Positions 44,107-53,024 of a stretch of DNA of 64,000 nucleotides are shown piece by piece. This stretch comes from Litchfieldia sinesaloumensis. Its GTDB lineage: Bacteria; Bacillota; Bacilli; Bacillales; Bacillaceae_L. The position numbers were made by a program, and so were the translations under genes. Below the pieces are notes generated by a model. That model had not been told where the DNA came from and did not search any database. It saw only the letters and a list, made by a program, of their open reading frames with translations. Within the stretch, counting starts at the first letter, position 1. Every line of letters starts with the position of its first letter. The stretch covers positions 637,056-701,055 of the forward strand of contig NZ_LT732529.1 of assembly GCF_900156865.1 (NCBI RefSeq), read 5' to 3'.

Positions 44107-45933
44107 ATGGTAGAAGCAATTTTGAAGATATTTGTGAGTGAACAACAGGCTGAGGCGGTATTAACGAGTCCGTTGGTCGAATTAATTTTTATGGTGCTTT
44201 TTGTAGGGTTTGTTGTGGGAATTTTCGTTCATTTTACTCTCTACAGCAAGCTAAGGAGAATACGGAATTATATCCGCGATACAGACTCGTTGGAGATTGA
44301 ACCTCTAAGTAAGATTCAGGCTGATTTTGAACAAATGAATCAGAAAGAATCCGTGAAAGTGGAGACCTTTGTTCAGAATAAAATTTCTGGTTGGAGAGTG
44401 TTTAATTTCCCAGTAGTGAATCTGATTAAAATTGTGCAAATGACCGTATCGATCTTTATTTTAATCGGTGTGCTCGGGACATTTATTGGACTAGCGATGT
44501 CATTAGGTAGTATTGATGCAACTGGTGATCAGCTTGTGGAGAACGTAGCTTTAGTCCTTGCGGGGATTGATGTTGCATTTTATACGAGTATTGCTGGGAT
44601 GGGATTGTCATTGATTATGACAATCGTTACTCGGGTGGCCAATACCGAATTTATGTTAACGGATATCATGTTGAAAACGGAATCGATTTTAGAAGGAAAT
44701 GAACAGGATGGAATGGGGCGGCTCATAGCCGTTTCCGAAATGATTAACTCTTCTATTCAAGAACTGCGAAGTACGAATCAAGAGTCCCTTCAAAGCATTG
44801 TCAATTCGTTTAAGGGGTTCCAGGAATACACCGTTGGTTTACAGCAATCCGCAAGGGATTTGGAGAAATTTAATGAGGGACTTTCGGAAAATCTCAAACA
44901 GTTCTCGGCCATTTTTCATGGTGTACAGGAGTTGACAGAAGGCTTTGATCAAGGTGTAAAAAAATTGAATCTAAACTTTGGTCAATTGTTCACGTATTTT
45001 GAAAACATGGACCAGCGCAATGAAAAGATGAGAAGTGCTTTCACTGAGACCTATAAAAAAGTAGCCGAGTTAACAGCGGACCAAAAGGAAACTATGAATC
45101 ATTTTCAGCAGTCAGTTGTTGATATTAGGGAGTATTTTTCTTCAATTGCACAGCGACAGGAATCGATTTATGGTGCATTTGATAAGTTAAATGAACAGAG
45201 TGGCCACTATATCAAACTTATGAAAGAAAATAATCTGCAGTTTGAACGTGTGTTTGGAACCGATGTGAGTTCGAAATTAACCGATATTATATCTTCATTG
45301 CGGGATGTTAAAAATGATTTTAAGGCACTAGGCACCTCCATTGGTCGTTTGCCGCAAGCAATGGATACGATTAACAAGGCACAAAGTGAGTATAAGAATT
45401 TGCTAACCTACCGTTTTGATGAGTTAACACAGTTTACCCACGATTTTAATTCACATTTACAGGTTCATTTGACAAATGCACAAGCGATTGAAAGTTATTT
45501 AAGTGAAGCATCTCGTTCAAATGAGCAAGTGGGTATGAAATATATGAAGCTTTTAAATGAAATTAATCGCACGATCTCTCAAATGGGGGATTCCTTCCAA
45601 TATAAAGAAAACCAAATTGATGCCAGTGTAAATGCTTTACGAGATACGCTTTCAAAATATGTGTCGAATCTCGAGGGAACGCTGGGTGAAAAGCTTGATA
45701 AGATAAGTAGAAACATTAATGAATATATCCTTGAGATGAACGAGGCTGTTAAAAAGGAATTTAAGCAAATTGGTGAAATAACAGGTGATGTTGGTCAACG
45801 TAATGCCCGCCAACTACAGCAAACTTTAGGGGATATGGGGCAGGAATTTCAAATGCTGAACCGTCAGCTCCAATTGATTGCTCAAAGTACGGTTCAAGAA
45901 AACAGTCATGTAAGGATTGGAACCAATGATTAA
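44107..45933 (+). CDS. ZorA-like MotA/TolQ-family motor protein with long coiled-coil tail
   Basis: ATG 44107 follows GAGAGGAGAGAAGA. The 608-residue protein has three transmembrane regions: about residues 19-45, 117-140 (FILIGVLGTFIGLAMSL) and 150-184 (LAGIDVAFYTSIAGMGLSLI). The last two carry the MotA/TolQ/ExbB proton-channel signature. After residue 190 some 415 residues are almost entirely helical with heptad patterns and many Gln/Asn/Glu, the layout of ZorA of the Zorya phage-defence motor, whose tail projects into the cytoplasm. Its stop overlaps the start of the OmpA-domain partner. No zorC, zorD or zorE gene is present. Family and pairing are firm; a defence role is only inferred. Confidence 0.82.
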   Translation: MVEAILKIFVSEQQAEAVLTSPLVELIFMVLFVGFVVGIFVHFTLYSKLRRIRNYIRDTDSLEIEPLSKIQADFEQMNQKESVKVETFVQNKISGWRVFNFPVVNLIKIVQMTVSIFILIGVLGTFIGLAMSLGSIDATGDQLVENVALVLAGIDVAFYTSIAGMGLSLIMTIVTRVANTEFMLTDIMLKTESILEGNEQDGMGRLIAVSEMINSSIQELRSTNQESLQSIVNSFKGFQEYTVGLQQSARDLEKFNEGLSENLKQFSAIFHGVQELTEGFDQGVKKLNLNFGQLFTYFENMDQRNEKMRSAFTETYKKVAELTADQKETMNHFQQSVVDIREYFSSIAQRQESIYGAFDKLNEQSGHYIKLMKENNLQFERVFGTDVSSKLTDIISSLRDVKNDFKALGTSIGRLPQAMDTINKAQSEYKNLLTYRFDELTQFTHDFNSHLQVHLTNAQAIESYLSEASRSNEQVGMKYMKLLNEINRTISQMGDSFQYKENQIDASVNALRDTLSKYVSNLEGTLGEKLDKISRNINEYILEMNEAVKKEFKQIGEITGDVGQRNARQLQQTLGDMGQEFQMLNRQLQLIAQSTVQENSHVRIGTND

Positions 45934-46615
45934 TAAATACCAACGACTTTTTCACCGTGAGCAAGAGGAAAGTTCATTTTGGCCATCATTTACAGATTTG
46001 CTAACATCGGTATTACTTTGTTTTATCCTGATTTTTATCATCATGATGGTGATCAAATCGTTTCAAATCCAGGAAATGAAAAAGACGATTGATCAAATTA
46101 TGGGTGTAAGGGTCGGGCTCATTGAGGATTTGAATAAAAAATTTAGTGACGACGCTGGTATAGAAATTGATGAGAAAACCGGGGCCTTGTTATTTAATAC
46201 GGATATCTTGTTTGAATATGACTCGGCTGTGTTAAAACCAGAAGCTTTTACATTTTTGGACGAATTTGTTCCAGCATATTTGGATGTGCTTCTTGAAGAA
46301 GGATATGAGGCGTACATTTCTGAAATTATCATAGAGGGGCATGCTGATAAGGATGGAAGCTATTTGTATAATATGGAGCTTTCTCAGCAGCGCGCGTATA
46401 GTGTGGCTGAATACATTTTGAGTAGTCAGTTTCCATATAAAAACATTCAAGAGCATCTACAAGCTAAACTTACAGTGAACGGGAAATCCTTTACCGATGG
46501 ACGGACCGATGAGGGTGGGAACTACAACGGCCAAGCCTCCCGTCGCGTCGAGTTCAAATTCCGCTTAAAAGACCAGGAAATATTGGAAAAGACAAGAGAA
46601 TTACTAGGGAATTAA
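45926..46615 (+). CDS. ZorB-like stator protein with OmpA/MotB peptidoglycan-binding domain
   Basis: ATG 45926 overlaps the ZorA-like stop; an in-frame TTG at 45917 is possible. The 229-residue protein has a short cytoplasmic N-terminus, one transmembrane segment beginning FWPSFTDLLTSVLLCFILI with the Asp that should carry protons, and an OmpA_C-like domain: LLFNTDILFEYDSAVLKPEA, IIIEGHADKDGSYLYNMELSQQRA and NGQASRRVEFKFRL. With the ZorA-like protein it should form an A5B2-type proton-driven motor anchored to peptidoglycan. A terminator directly follows, so the operon has two genes only. Confidence 0.83.
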   Translation: MINKYQRLFHREQEESSFWPSFTDLLTSVLLCFILIFIIMMVIKSFQIQEMKKTIDQIMGVRVGLIEDLNKKFSDDAGIEIDEKTGALLFNTDILFEYDSAVLKPEAFTFLDEFVPAYLDVLLEEGYEAYISEIIIEGHADKDGSYLYNMELSQQRAYSVAEYILSSQFPYKNIQEHLQAKLTVNGKSFTDGRTDEGGNYNGQASRRVEFKFRLKDQEILEKTRELLGN

Positions 46616-46618
46616 TGG

Positions 46619-46650
46619 ATGCGACCTATGGTCGTGTCTTTTTTTGGAGA
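46619..46650 (+). terminator. Terminator of the ZorAB-like operon
   Basis: CGACC / GGTCG (46622-46626 and 46630-46634) is followed by TGTCTTTTTTTGG, immediately after the second gene. Confidence 0.75.
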
Positions 46651-46980
46651 ATGGCCAGTTTTGGTTAGTTTTTGAAGTAGGCCAAGAGAAGCATGTTCGG
46701 TAGGACTAGCTATAAGGATGTTCTAGTGGTACACGCAAGCTCGAAAGAGAGACGAGCATGTGCCGCAAGAATGATATATTCTAGCGCATACTTACCACGA
46801 ATCTCCATTAACATAGTCCCTAATCCCGCTCCAGCAAGCCTCGTCCATTCCTCCGCTCCGCTCGACTGAGAACAATATATTACAAATCTAAGACAAATTT
46901 ATCGTATTTTAAATAGTCGGAATTATAAATATAATTAAGACAAGAGGATAAACAATACTTCAAAAGGAGGAACTAAGGGA
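46651..46980. other. Intergenic region between motor operon and GH105 gene
   Basis: No gene is supported. Bases 46729-46766 form a hairpin (GCTCG/CGAGC inside an imperfect GGTACAC/TGTGCC stem). Bases 46820-46870 are GC-rich (CTCCAGCAAGCCTCGTCC and CTCCGCTCCGCTCGACTG) and resemble eroded repeat sequence. The last 110 bases are AT-rich and should hold the GH105 promoter. Confidence 0.4.
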
Positions 46981-48093
46981 ATGTTTGAAAATCAAGCATG
47001 GTCGATTAGAATGGCCGACTCAGTTTTGAAATCCTATCCCGACCTGTCGGATAAATGGGATCATGAATACGGTGTGGTGTTCAAGTCCATTGAAGATGTT
47101 TGGCATAAAACAAAGGACCGCAACTATTTTGACTATCTAGAATCTAATATTAAGTCACGAATCGCCGAAAATGGAGATATTGCGGGTTACGCGCTCGAGG
47201 ACTATAGTGTCGATCATATTAATACAGGTCGGATTCTGTTCACTTTGTACGACGAGACTAGAGATGAACGTTATCGAAGAGCAGCTACTATCTTAAGGAA
47301 TCAATTTAAAACACATCCCCGTACAAGCGAAGGAATCTTGTGGCATAAGAAGATATTTCCGTATCAAAGTTTCTTAGATGGTATTTATATGGCTTCACCT
47401 TTTTATGCACAATATGCAAAGACTTTTAATGAACCTGAAATATTTGAAGATGTAATAGACCAAATTATATTGTTGGCAAAACATTCGCGTGATGCGACCA
47501 CAGGTCTCTTTTACCATGGCTGGGATGAGAAAAAAGAACAGATTTGGGCAAATCCACAAACGGGGTGTTCACCAAGTTTTTGGGGACGTTCTGGGGGGTG
47601 GTACTGTGTTGGGATTGTGGATGTGTTGGATTATCTTCCCGAAAATCATCCTAAAAGAGGGCGCCTAATTGAAATCTTAAGTGGGTTCCTTACCTCAATT
47701 GTAAAGTATCAAGATTCAGAGACTGGCGTTTGGTACCAAGTCGTTGATCAGGGAGACCGAGAAGGCAACTACCTAGAATCTTCTTCATCAAATATGTACA
47801 CGTATGCATTGGCAAAAGGAATTCGAAAAGGGTATCTTTCTGACGGTTTTCTCCCAGCATTAAAAAGGAGTTATCAAGGTATTCTTAAGAACTTCATCGA
47901 AGTAGATAATGATGGAACTATTAATCTTCATCAAACTTGTAAAACAGCCGGACTTGGAATCACGGATAATCGAGATGGTTCATTTGAGTACTATATAAGT
48001 GAACCTGTGGTTAGCAATGATTTCAAAGGCTTAGGTACATTTATAATGGCAAGTGTTGAAGTGGAGTTAATACGCGAGTTAGTTCAGATGTAG
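46981..48093 (+). CDS. Glycoside hydrolase family 105 unsaturated rhamnogalacturonyl/uronyl hydrolase
   Basis: ATG 46981 follows AAAAGGAGGAACTAAGGG. The 370-residue protein is an (alpha/alpha)6-barrel of the YteR/YesR kind: DHEYGVVFKSIEDVW, DHINTGRILFTLY, FPYQSFLDGIYMASPFYAQYA with the catalytic Asp, TGLFYHGWDE, WGRSGGWYCVGIVDVLDYLP and YLESSSSNMYTYALAKG. There is no signal peptide, so it cleaves unsaturated uronic acid from imported oligosaccharides made by pectin or rhamnogalacturonan lyases. The TRAP transporter and two-component genes that follow support that role. Confidence 0.92.
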   Translation: MFENQAWSIRMADSVLKSYPDLSDKWDHEYGVVFKSIEDVWHKTKDRNYFDYLESNIKSRIAENGDIAGYALEDYSVDHINTGRILFTLYDETRDERYRRAATILRNQFKTHPRTSEGILWHKKIFPYQSFLDGIYMASPFYAQYAKTFNEPEIFEDVIDQIILLAKHSRDATTGLFYHGWDEKKEQIWANPQTGCSPSFWGRSGGWYCVGIVDVLDYLPENHPKRGRLIEILSGFLTSIVKYQDSETGVWYQVVDQGDREGNYLESSSSNMYTYALAKGIRKGYLSDGFLPALKRSYQGILKNFIEVDNDGTINLHQTCKTAGLGITDNRDGSFEYYISEPVVSNDFKGLGTFIMASVEVELIRELVQM

Positions 48094-48116
48094 ATTCCTA
48101 TTTTTAAAGGTTAATA

Positions 48117-48130
48117 TGTAATCGCTTACA
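48117..48130. promoter_or_regulatory. cre (CcpA) site upstream of the TRAP genes
   Basis: TGTAATCGCTTACA matches the consensus TGWNANCGNTNNCA at every defined position. It lies between the GH105 stop and the first TRAP gene, where CcpA could repress a local promoter or block readthrough. Confidence 0.75.
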
Positions 48131-48163
48131 ATAGGACTTGAACTCGGAAAGGAAGTGAATCAT

Positions 48164-48673
48164 TTGAAAAATAGAATAAGGAGCGTGTTCCTAAAACTTG
48201 ACTCAATCATTGAAACAATAGCTGTATACATGTTGGTCGTAATGACATTAATTGTTTCGTTACAAGTAGCCACCAGGAAGATCTTTAATGTGGTGTTCTT
48301 CTGGTCTGAAGAAGTGACCATCCTATTACTAATTTGGTTTTCATTTTTAGGGATTGCGATTGGGTTTCGAGAAAAAATCCATATTGCCATGAGTGCCTTT
48401 ACAGCACTATTTCCAAAGTTCTGGAATAAAGTCTTAGATAAAATCATTTCTGCAACTGTGTTTTCATTAGGTTTATATTTTATCGTGTATGGGTGGAGAT
48501 TCTCGGTTGCGATGCATGCAAACACACTCTCTGCTACAGGTTGGCCAGTTAGTGTTATGTATGTCATTATGCCGATTACTGGGATTCTTATATGCATCTA
48601 TTCTGCGTTAGAATTTTTCGGAATTGATACTGTCAGGCACCGATACTTAGATGAGGAGGTTGTGGAGAGATGA
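48164..48673 (+). CDS. TRAP transporter small permease (DctQ)
   Basis: TTG 48164 is favoured, about nine bases after AAAGGAAG; GTG 48155 overlaps the site. The 169-residue protein has four transmembrane helices with the DctQ hallmarks FFWSEEVTILLLIWFSFLGIAIGFREKIHI and TLSATGWPVSVMYVIMPITG. It joins the large permease in the cytoplasmic membrane. Its stop overlaps the DctM start. Confidence 0.9.
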   Translation: MKNRIRSVFLKLDSIIETIAVYMLVVMTLIVSLQVATRKIFNVVFFWSEEVTILLLIWFSFLGIAIGFREKIHIAMSAFTALFPKFWNKVLDKIISATVFSLGLYFIVYGWRFSVAMHANTLSATGWPVSVMYVIMPITGILICIYSALEFFGIDTVRHRYLDEEVVER

Positions 48674-49956
48674 CGACTGGAACGATTATTTTACTCGTGA
48701 GCTTTATTGTACTCCTCCTCTTACGTTTTCCAGTAGCAGTTGTATTAGCTCTTTCATCTCTAATTACAGCTATCTATTTAGGAATCCCCCTTGAGGTGAT
48801 CGGTCAACGAATTGTTCAAGGTATTAATTCCTACGGGTTATTGGCAATCCCTTTCTTTATTCTAGCGGGGATGATTATGAGTGAGGGCGGACTTGCCATG
48901 AGGTTGGTGAATTTTGCTCAACTATTTGTCGGTGCGATTAGAGGTGGCCTCGCGATGGTCAACTGTATTGCGTGTATGTTGTTTGGTAATATCAGTGGTT
49001 CAGCTGCAGCGGATGTTGCCTCGGTAGGGTCGGTCATGATTCCGACGATGAAGAAAAAAGGCTATGATGCGGACTTCTCGGTAGCAATTACCTCTGCAGC
49101 AGCGATTCAGGGCACGGTTATGCCACCGAGTTATAATATGATCCTTTATGCGGTAGCTGCTGGTGGGGTCTCTATCTCGAGTCTTTTTTTAGCTGGCATC
49201 ATTCCGTGTCTATTAATGCTAACCGGATTATTGATTGCTACCTTCTTCATTTCGAAAAAGCGTGGATATGAAAAGGGTGAAGGAATTCCATTAAGGGATG
49301 CTCCTAAAATTATTAAGGATGGTTTTCTGTCCCTGTTAACTGGAGTCATTATTTTGGGTGGAATCTTCTCTGGGTGGTTTACACCAACGGAATCTGGGGC
49401 GATTGCTTGCATTTATGCCTATATCATTACGTTCTTTGTTTACAAAGATTTACCTCTTAAACATTCTAAAATTATTTTTTTAAAAACGTTCCGAACGGTA
49501 TCAATGGTCTTATTTTTAATTGCATCATCAGCTGCATTTGCTTGGATCTTAACCTATTTAAAGATTCCACATTTATTAGCCGAAACTCTATTATCCATCT
49601 CAGATAATCCACTTATTATTCTATTGATTATTAATATACTTTTATTGTTATTAGGTTCACCTATGGATATGGCACCATTGATTTTAATTATGACACCAAT
49701 CTTGTTTCCAATTGTTACTGCGCTGGGTGTTGATCCAGTCCATTTTGGAATCATTATGATTATGAATCTAGGTATCGGTTTAATCACACCACCGGTTGGA
49801 ACGGTCCTATTTGTAGGGGCTGCTATCGGAAAGGTAAGTATTGAAAGAGGGGCAAAAGCATTAATTCCACTCTATTTTGTCTTGGTTGTTGTTTTGTTAA
49901 TTGTCACTTATATTCCAAGTATTAGCATGTGGTTACCAAATTTAATGAGTTCTTAA
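48670..49956 (+). CDS. TRAP transporter large permease (DctM)
   Basis: ATG 48670 follows GGAGGTTGTGGAG and overlaps the previous stop. The 428-residue protein has about twelve transmembrane segments and the DctM signatures LAIPFFILAGMIMSEGGLAMRLVNF, GNISGSAAADVASVGSVMIP and TPPVGTVLFVGAAIGKVSIE. It is the sodium-coupled transport unit. The gene context points to uronides or related sugar acids as substrate. Confidence 0.93.
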   Translation: MTTGTIILLVSFIVLLLLRFPVAVVLALSSLITAIYLGIPLEVIGQRIVQGINSYGLLAIPFFILAGMIMSEGGLAMRLVNFAQLFVGAIRGGLAMVNCIACMLFGNISGSAAADVASVGSVMIPTMKKKGYDADFSVAITSAAAIQGTVMPPSYNMILYAVAAGGVSISSLFLAGIIPCLLMLTGLLIATFFISKKRGYEKGEGIPLRDAPKIIKDGFLSLLTGVIILGGIFSGWFTPTESGAIACIYAYIITFFVYKDLPLKHSKIIFLKTFRTVSMVLFLIASSAAFAWILTYLKIPHLLAETLLSISDNPLIILLIINILLLLLGSPMDMAPLILIMTPILFPIVTALGVDPVHFGIIMIMNLGIGLITPPVGTVLFVGAAIGKVSIERGAKALIPLYFVLVVVLLIVTYIPSISMWLPNLMSS

Positions 49957-50044
49957 TGGTAGAATCGCATTTCGATATGCGTGTTTCATAAATGAAACAA
50001 GACAGTCATTCTACAAAAAATTCAAAAACAAGGGGGAATTTAGC

Positions 50045-51082
50045 GTGTTCAAGAAGAAAGGGATGTTTGGTTTTTTAACGATGCTACTTGCTTTCATGCT
50101 ACTTGCGGCTTGTTCGAGTGGTACGAATTCCATTGGTTCAGATCCTAAAGATGGGGATGGAAAGTCAGCTGATGAAGGAAAAACATACTCGTTTCGGTTA
50201 GCTGAAACACATCCAGCAGATTATCCGACGACAAAAGGGGATATTAAATTTGCGGAATTAGTAGAAGAACGTAGTAATGGTCGGATTAAAATTGAAGTTT
50301 TCCCTTCTGCTCAACTTGGAGAGGAAAAGGCAGTGATTGAACAGGTACAGCTAGGAGCAATTGAGTTCACTAGGGTTAGTAGTGGTCCTTTGGCAGAATT
50401 CAACAAGGACTTTGGTGTATTCAGTCTTCCATATATTTTTGACAATGATGAACATACTTGGAAGTTTTTAAATGGTGACATGGGAGCAGCCATGTTAGAG
50501 AGTCTTGAAGATTCACAATTAAGGGGCCTGGCCTACTACAGCTCTGGTTCGCGAAACTTCTATTCTTCTAAACCACTGAAAAGCATTGACGATTTAGAAG
50601 GATTAAAGATTCGCGTACAGCAAAATAAAATCAACATGGAATTAATTGATGCTTTAGGTGCTAGTGCAACTCCAATGCCTTATGGTGAGGTTTATAGCTC
50701 ATTACAAACAGGTGTAATAGATGGAGCTGAAAACAACCACCCTAGTTTCTATTCTGCAAAACATTATGAAGTCGCGCCGAACTATATTCTTGATGGGCAT
50801 CAACGTGTTCCTGAAGTTTTATTAATTTCCAAAACGGTTTGGGATACTTTATCGGCCGAAGATCAAGAGATTATTAAAGAGGCTGCACTTGATTCGGTTG
50901 AATACCAGCGCGAGGAATGGGATAAATACGAAAAAGAATCATTAGATGCAGTTAAAAAAGAAGGTGCTACAGTTGTTGAGGTAGACGATGTAACTCCATG
51001 GCAGGAAAAAGTAAAGCCAGTTATCGACAACTATCGTGATGAATTTAAAGATGTACTTGATGCAATCGATAATGCCAGATAG
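50045..51082 (+). CDS. TRAP transporter substrate-binding lipoprotein (DctP)
   Basis: GTG 50045 follows AAGGGGGAATTTA. The 345-residue protein has a lipoprotein signal with lipobox LAAC, a short linker, and the DctP fold: AETHPADYPTTKGDIKFAELVEERSNGRIKIEVFPSAQLGEE, the substrate-carboxylate Arg in LKIRVQQNKIN, and GVIDGAENNHPSFYSAKHYEVA. The Arg implies an acidic ligand, consistent with a sugar acid. It is the last transporter gene; a weak hairpin terminator follows. Confidence 0.93.
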   Translation: MFKKKGMFGFLTMLLAFMLLAACSSGTNSIGSDPKDGDGKSADEGKTYSFRLAETHPADYPTTKGDIKFAELVEERSNGRIKIEVFPSAQLGEEKAVIEQVQLGAIEFTRVSSGPLAEFNKDFGVFSLPYIFDNDEHTWKFLNGDMGAAMLESLEDSQLRGLAYYSSGSRNFYSSKPLKSIDDLEGLKIRVQQNKINMELIDALGASATPMPYGEVYSSLQTGVIDGAENNHPSFYSAKHYEVAPNYILDGHQRVPEVLLISKTVWDTLSAEDQEIIKEAALDSVEYQREEWDKYEKESLDAVKKEGATVVEVDDVTPWQEKVKPVIDNYRDEFKDVLDAIDNAR

Positions 51083-51112
51083 TAGTAAATATGGTATTAT
51101 CAAGGGAAGGAA

Positions 51113-51145
51113 AGAAAGGGCTCACATGAGACTCTTTTTTTCCTT
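51113..51145 (+). terminator. Probable terminator after dctP
   Basis: An imperfect stem, AAAGGGCTC...GAGACTCTTT, with loop ACAT is followed by TTTTTTTCC. Confidence 0.5.
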
Positions 51146-51172
51146 CATTTTACGATAAGTGGGGCTGGTTAT

Positions 51173-53002
51173 TTGAAGTCTGTACGAAATAGAACTACAG
51201 ATCTGCTAACACGAACAGTCTTTCTAAGAGATAAATCATTAATTGTAAAATTATCAGTATTTTCTGGATTGTTAATTATGTTCCCCATGATTATCTTCAC
51301 ACTCATTTCGTATACGAGGTTTTCAGAGGTTCTACAAGAAGAAGCTCATGATTATAATCGTCAAATAAATGAACAGATACAATTCTTTGTGGAAGGTTAC
51401 TTACGAGATTTCGAGATTGAAACTTTAAAAATTATTAATCACCCAGATACGATTACCTTTTTAAAAACAGATACATTTCAACACTTACATGAACAAACCG
51501 TTCCTGCGGTGCGAAAAGTATTGGAAAATGCAGCATATTCAAGGTCCGATATTGTAAACTATACGATGATTCTTGATGATGTTCAGATCATTGATTTAGC
51601 GTCCACCGAGCAAAAACAGTCCTTACTCCAATTGCAAAATGAATATTGGTATAATCTTGTTCCTCCTAACGGGCAATCGCGAATGATAGTTAGACGCATC
51701 CCACGTACTACAGGCAGAGCCCGTACTTCTTCAACGAAGAATGAACAGCCAGTTATTACCATCGCAAAACGATTGATAAACCCTCAGACACTACAACCAA
51801 TGGGAATGCTGATTTTAGATGTGAATTATAAGAGGTTACATGAAGTGGTTAATCGAGTAAGACCAGGACACTCCGGGTATCTCTATATCTTGGATGATAG
51901 CGGTCGATATGTATACCATCCCAAAAATACAAAAATTGGAACAATGGCTGAACATTCTGAGCGCAATATTCATGCTGCGGACGATTATTTACTTAACAGA
52001 AAAGAGAATCTCTTTCTTACATGGAGTGAAAGCGAGGTTCTAGATTGGCATTTCGTGACTTCAATCCCATTTTCAGAACTAATGGAGGGCGCAAATTCGA
52101 TAAGAAACACTATCTTCTTAACATCAATCGTCTTTATCATTATTGCTTTTATCATGAGTTTTGGACTAGCAACAAGTCTAATTAATCCTCTCAAGAGGCT
52201 CCGAAATTTCATACGTAAAGTGGAAGTAGGCGATTTCACTGGAAAAGTACCGGTTGTGTCGAAAGATGAGATTGGTATGCTGACACATGGTTTCAATAAC
52301 ATGGTAGAAAGACTAGATACATTAATGGAAGAGGTATACGCTTCTAAAATAAAGGAAATAGAAATGAATCTACGTCAGAAGGAAACGGAACTAAAGATGC
52401 TACAGGCGCAAATAAACCCACACTTTTTATACAATTCTTTGGACACGATAAGAGGGATGGCATTAGAACGAGATATGGACGATATCTCAATTATGGCGGA
52501 ATCCCTAGCCCAACTGTTACGTTACAATATAAAAGAAGAGGCCGCTAAGGTGACCATTAAACAAGAGATTCTTATAGGAGAGAAGTACTTACGAATTCAA
52601 AAGTATCGATTTGAAGAGAAACTAACCTATCATTTTGACGTTCCTGAAGAGTTGCTAGAAAAAAAGATTGCAAAATTTACACTTCAACCTCTACTAGAAA
52701 ATTGTGTTGTACATGGCTTAGAGCCACAAACTGGGCATACAAATATAACGATACATGCTAAAACTCTAGATTCGAATACGTTTTTATTATTGATCTCCGA
52801 TACTGGACCGGGCATTGATGAGGAACAACTCGAAAAAATTACAACTCTATTAAAAAGTGATCAGAACAATGACAAAGTTCGTCACATTGGAATAATGAAT
52901 GTACATAAGCGGATCAGACATTTATTTGGCAATGAATACGGCCTTTTTATTACGAGTACCCTGACATCAGGAACCACAGTAGGCATTAAATTACCACTCT
53001 AG
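51173..53002 (+). CDS. YesM-type sensor histidine kinase
   Basis: TTG 51173 follows GGGGCTGG, a modest site. The 609-residue protein has TM1 (about residues 24-46), a large extracellular Cache domain (SGYLYILDDSGRYVYHP, DWHFVTSIPFSELM), TM2 (about 311-332), HAMP, the LytS/YesM-type phospho-acceptor motif INPHFLYNSLDTIRGMA, and an ATPase domain (LQPLLENCVVHGLEP, ISDTGPGI). YesM/YesN systems usually control uptake and degradation of plant polysaccharides; here the TRAP and GH105 genes are the likely targets. Confidence 0.92.
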   Translation: MKSVRNRTTDLLTRTVFLRDKSLIVKLSVFSGLLIMFPMIIFTLISYTRFSEVLQEEAHDYNRQINEQIQFFVEGYLRDFEIETLKIINHPDTITFLKTDTFQHLHEQTVPAVRKVLENAAYSRSDIVNYTMILDDVQIIDLASTEQKQSLLQLQNEYWYNLVPPNGQSRMIVRRIPRTTGRARTSSTKNEQPVITIAKRLINPQTLQPMGMLILDVNYKRLHEVVNRVRPGHSGYLYILDDSGRYVYHPKNTKIGTMAEHSERNIHAADDYLLNRKENLFLTWSESEVLDWHFVTSIPFSELMEGANSIRNTIFLTSIVFIIIAFIMSFGLATSLINPLKRLRNFIRKVEVGDFTGKVPVVSKDEIGMLTHGFNNMVERLDTLMEEVYASKIKEIEMNLRQKETELKMLQAQINPHFLYNSLDTIRGMALERDMDDISIMAESLAQLLRYNIKEEAAKVTIKQEILIGEKYLRIQKYRFEEKLTYHFDVPEELLEKKIAKFTLQPLLENCVVHGLEPQTGHTNITIHAKTLDSNTFLLLISDTGPGIDEEQLEKITTLLKSDQNNDKVRHIGIMNVHKRIRHLFGNEYGLFITSTLTSGTTVGIKLPL

Positions 53003-53024
53003 TTTTGTAAAAGGGGGGAGCTTT

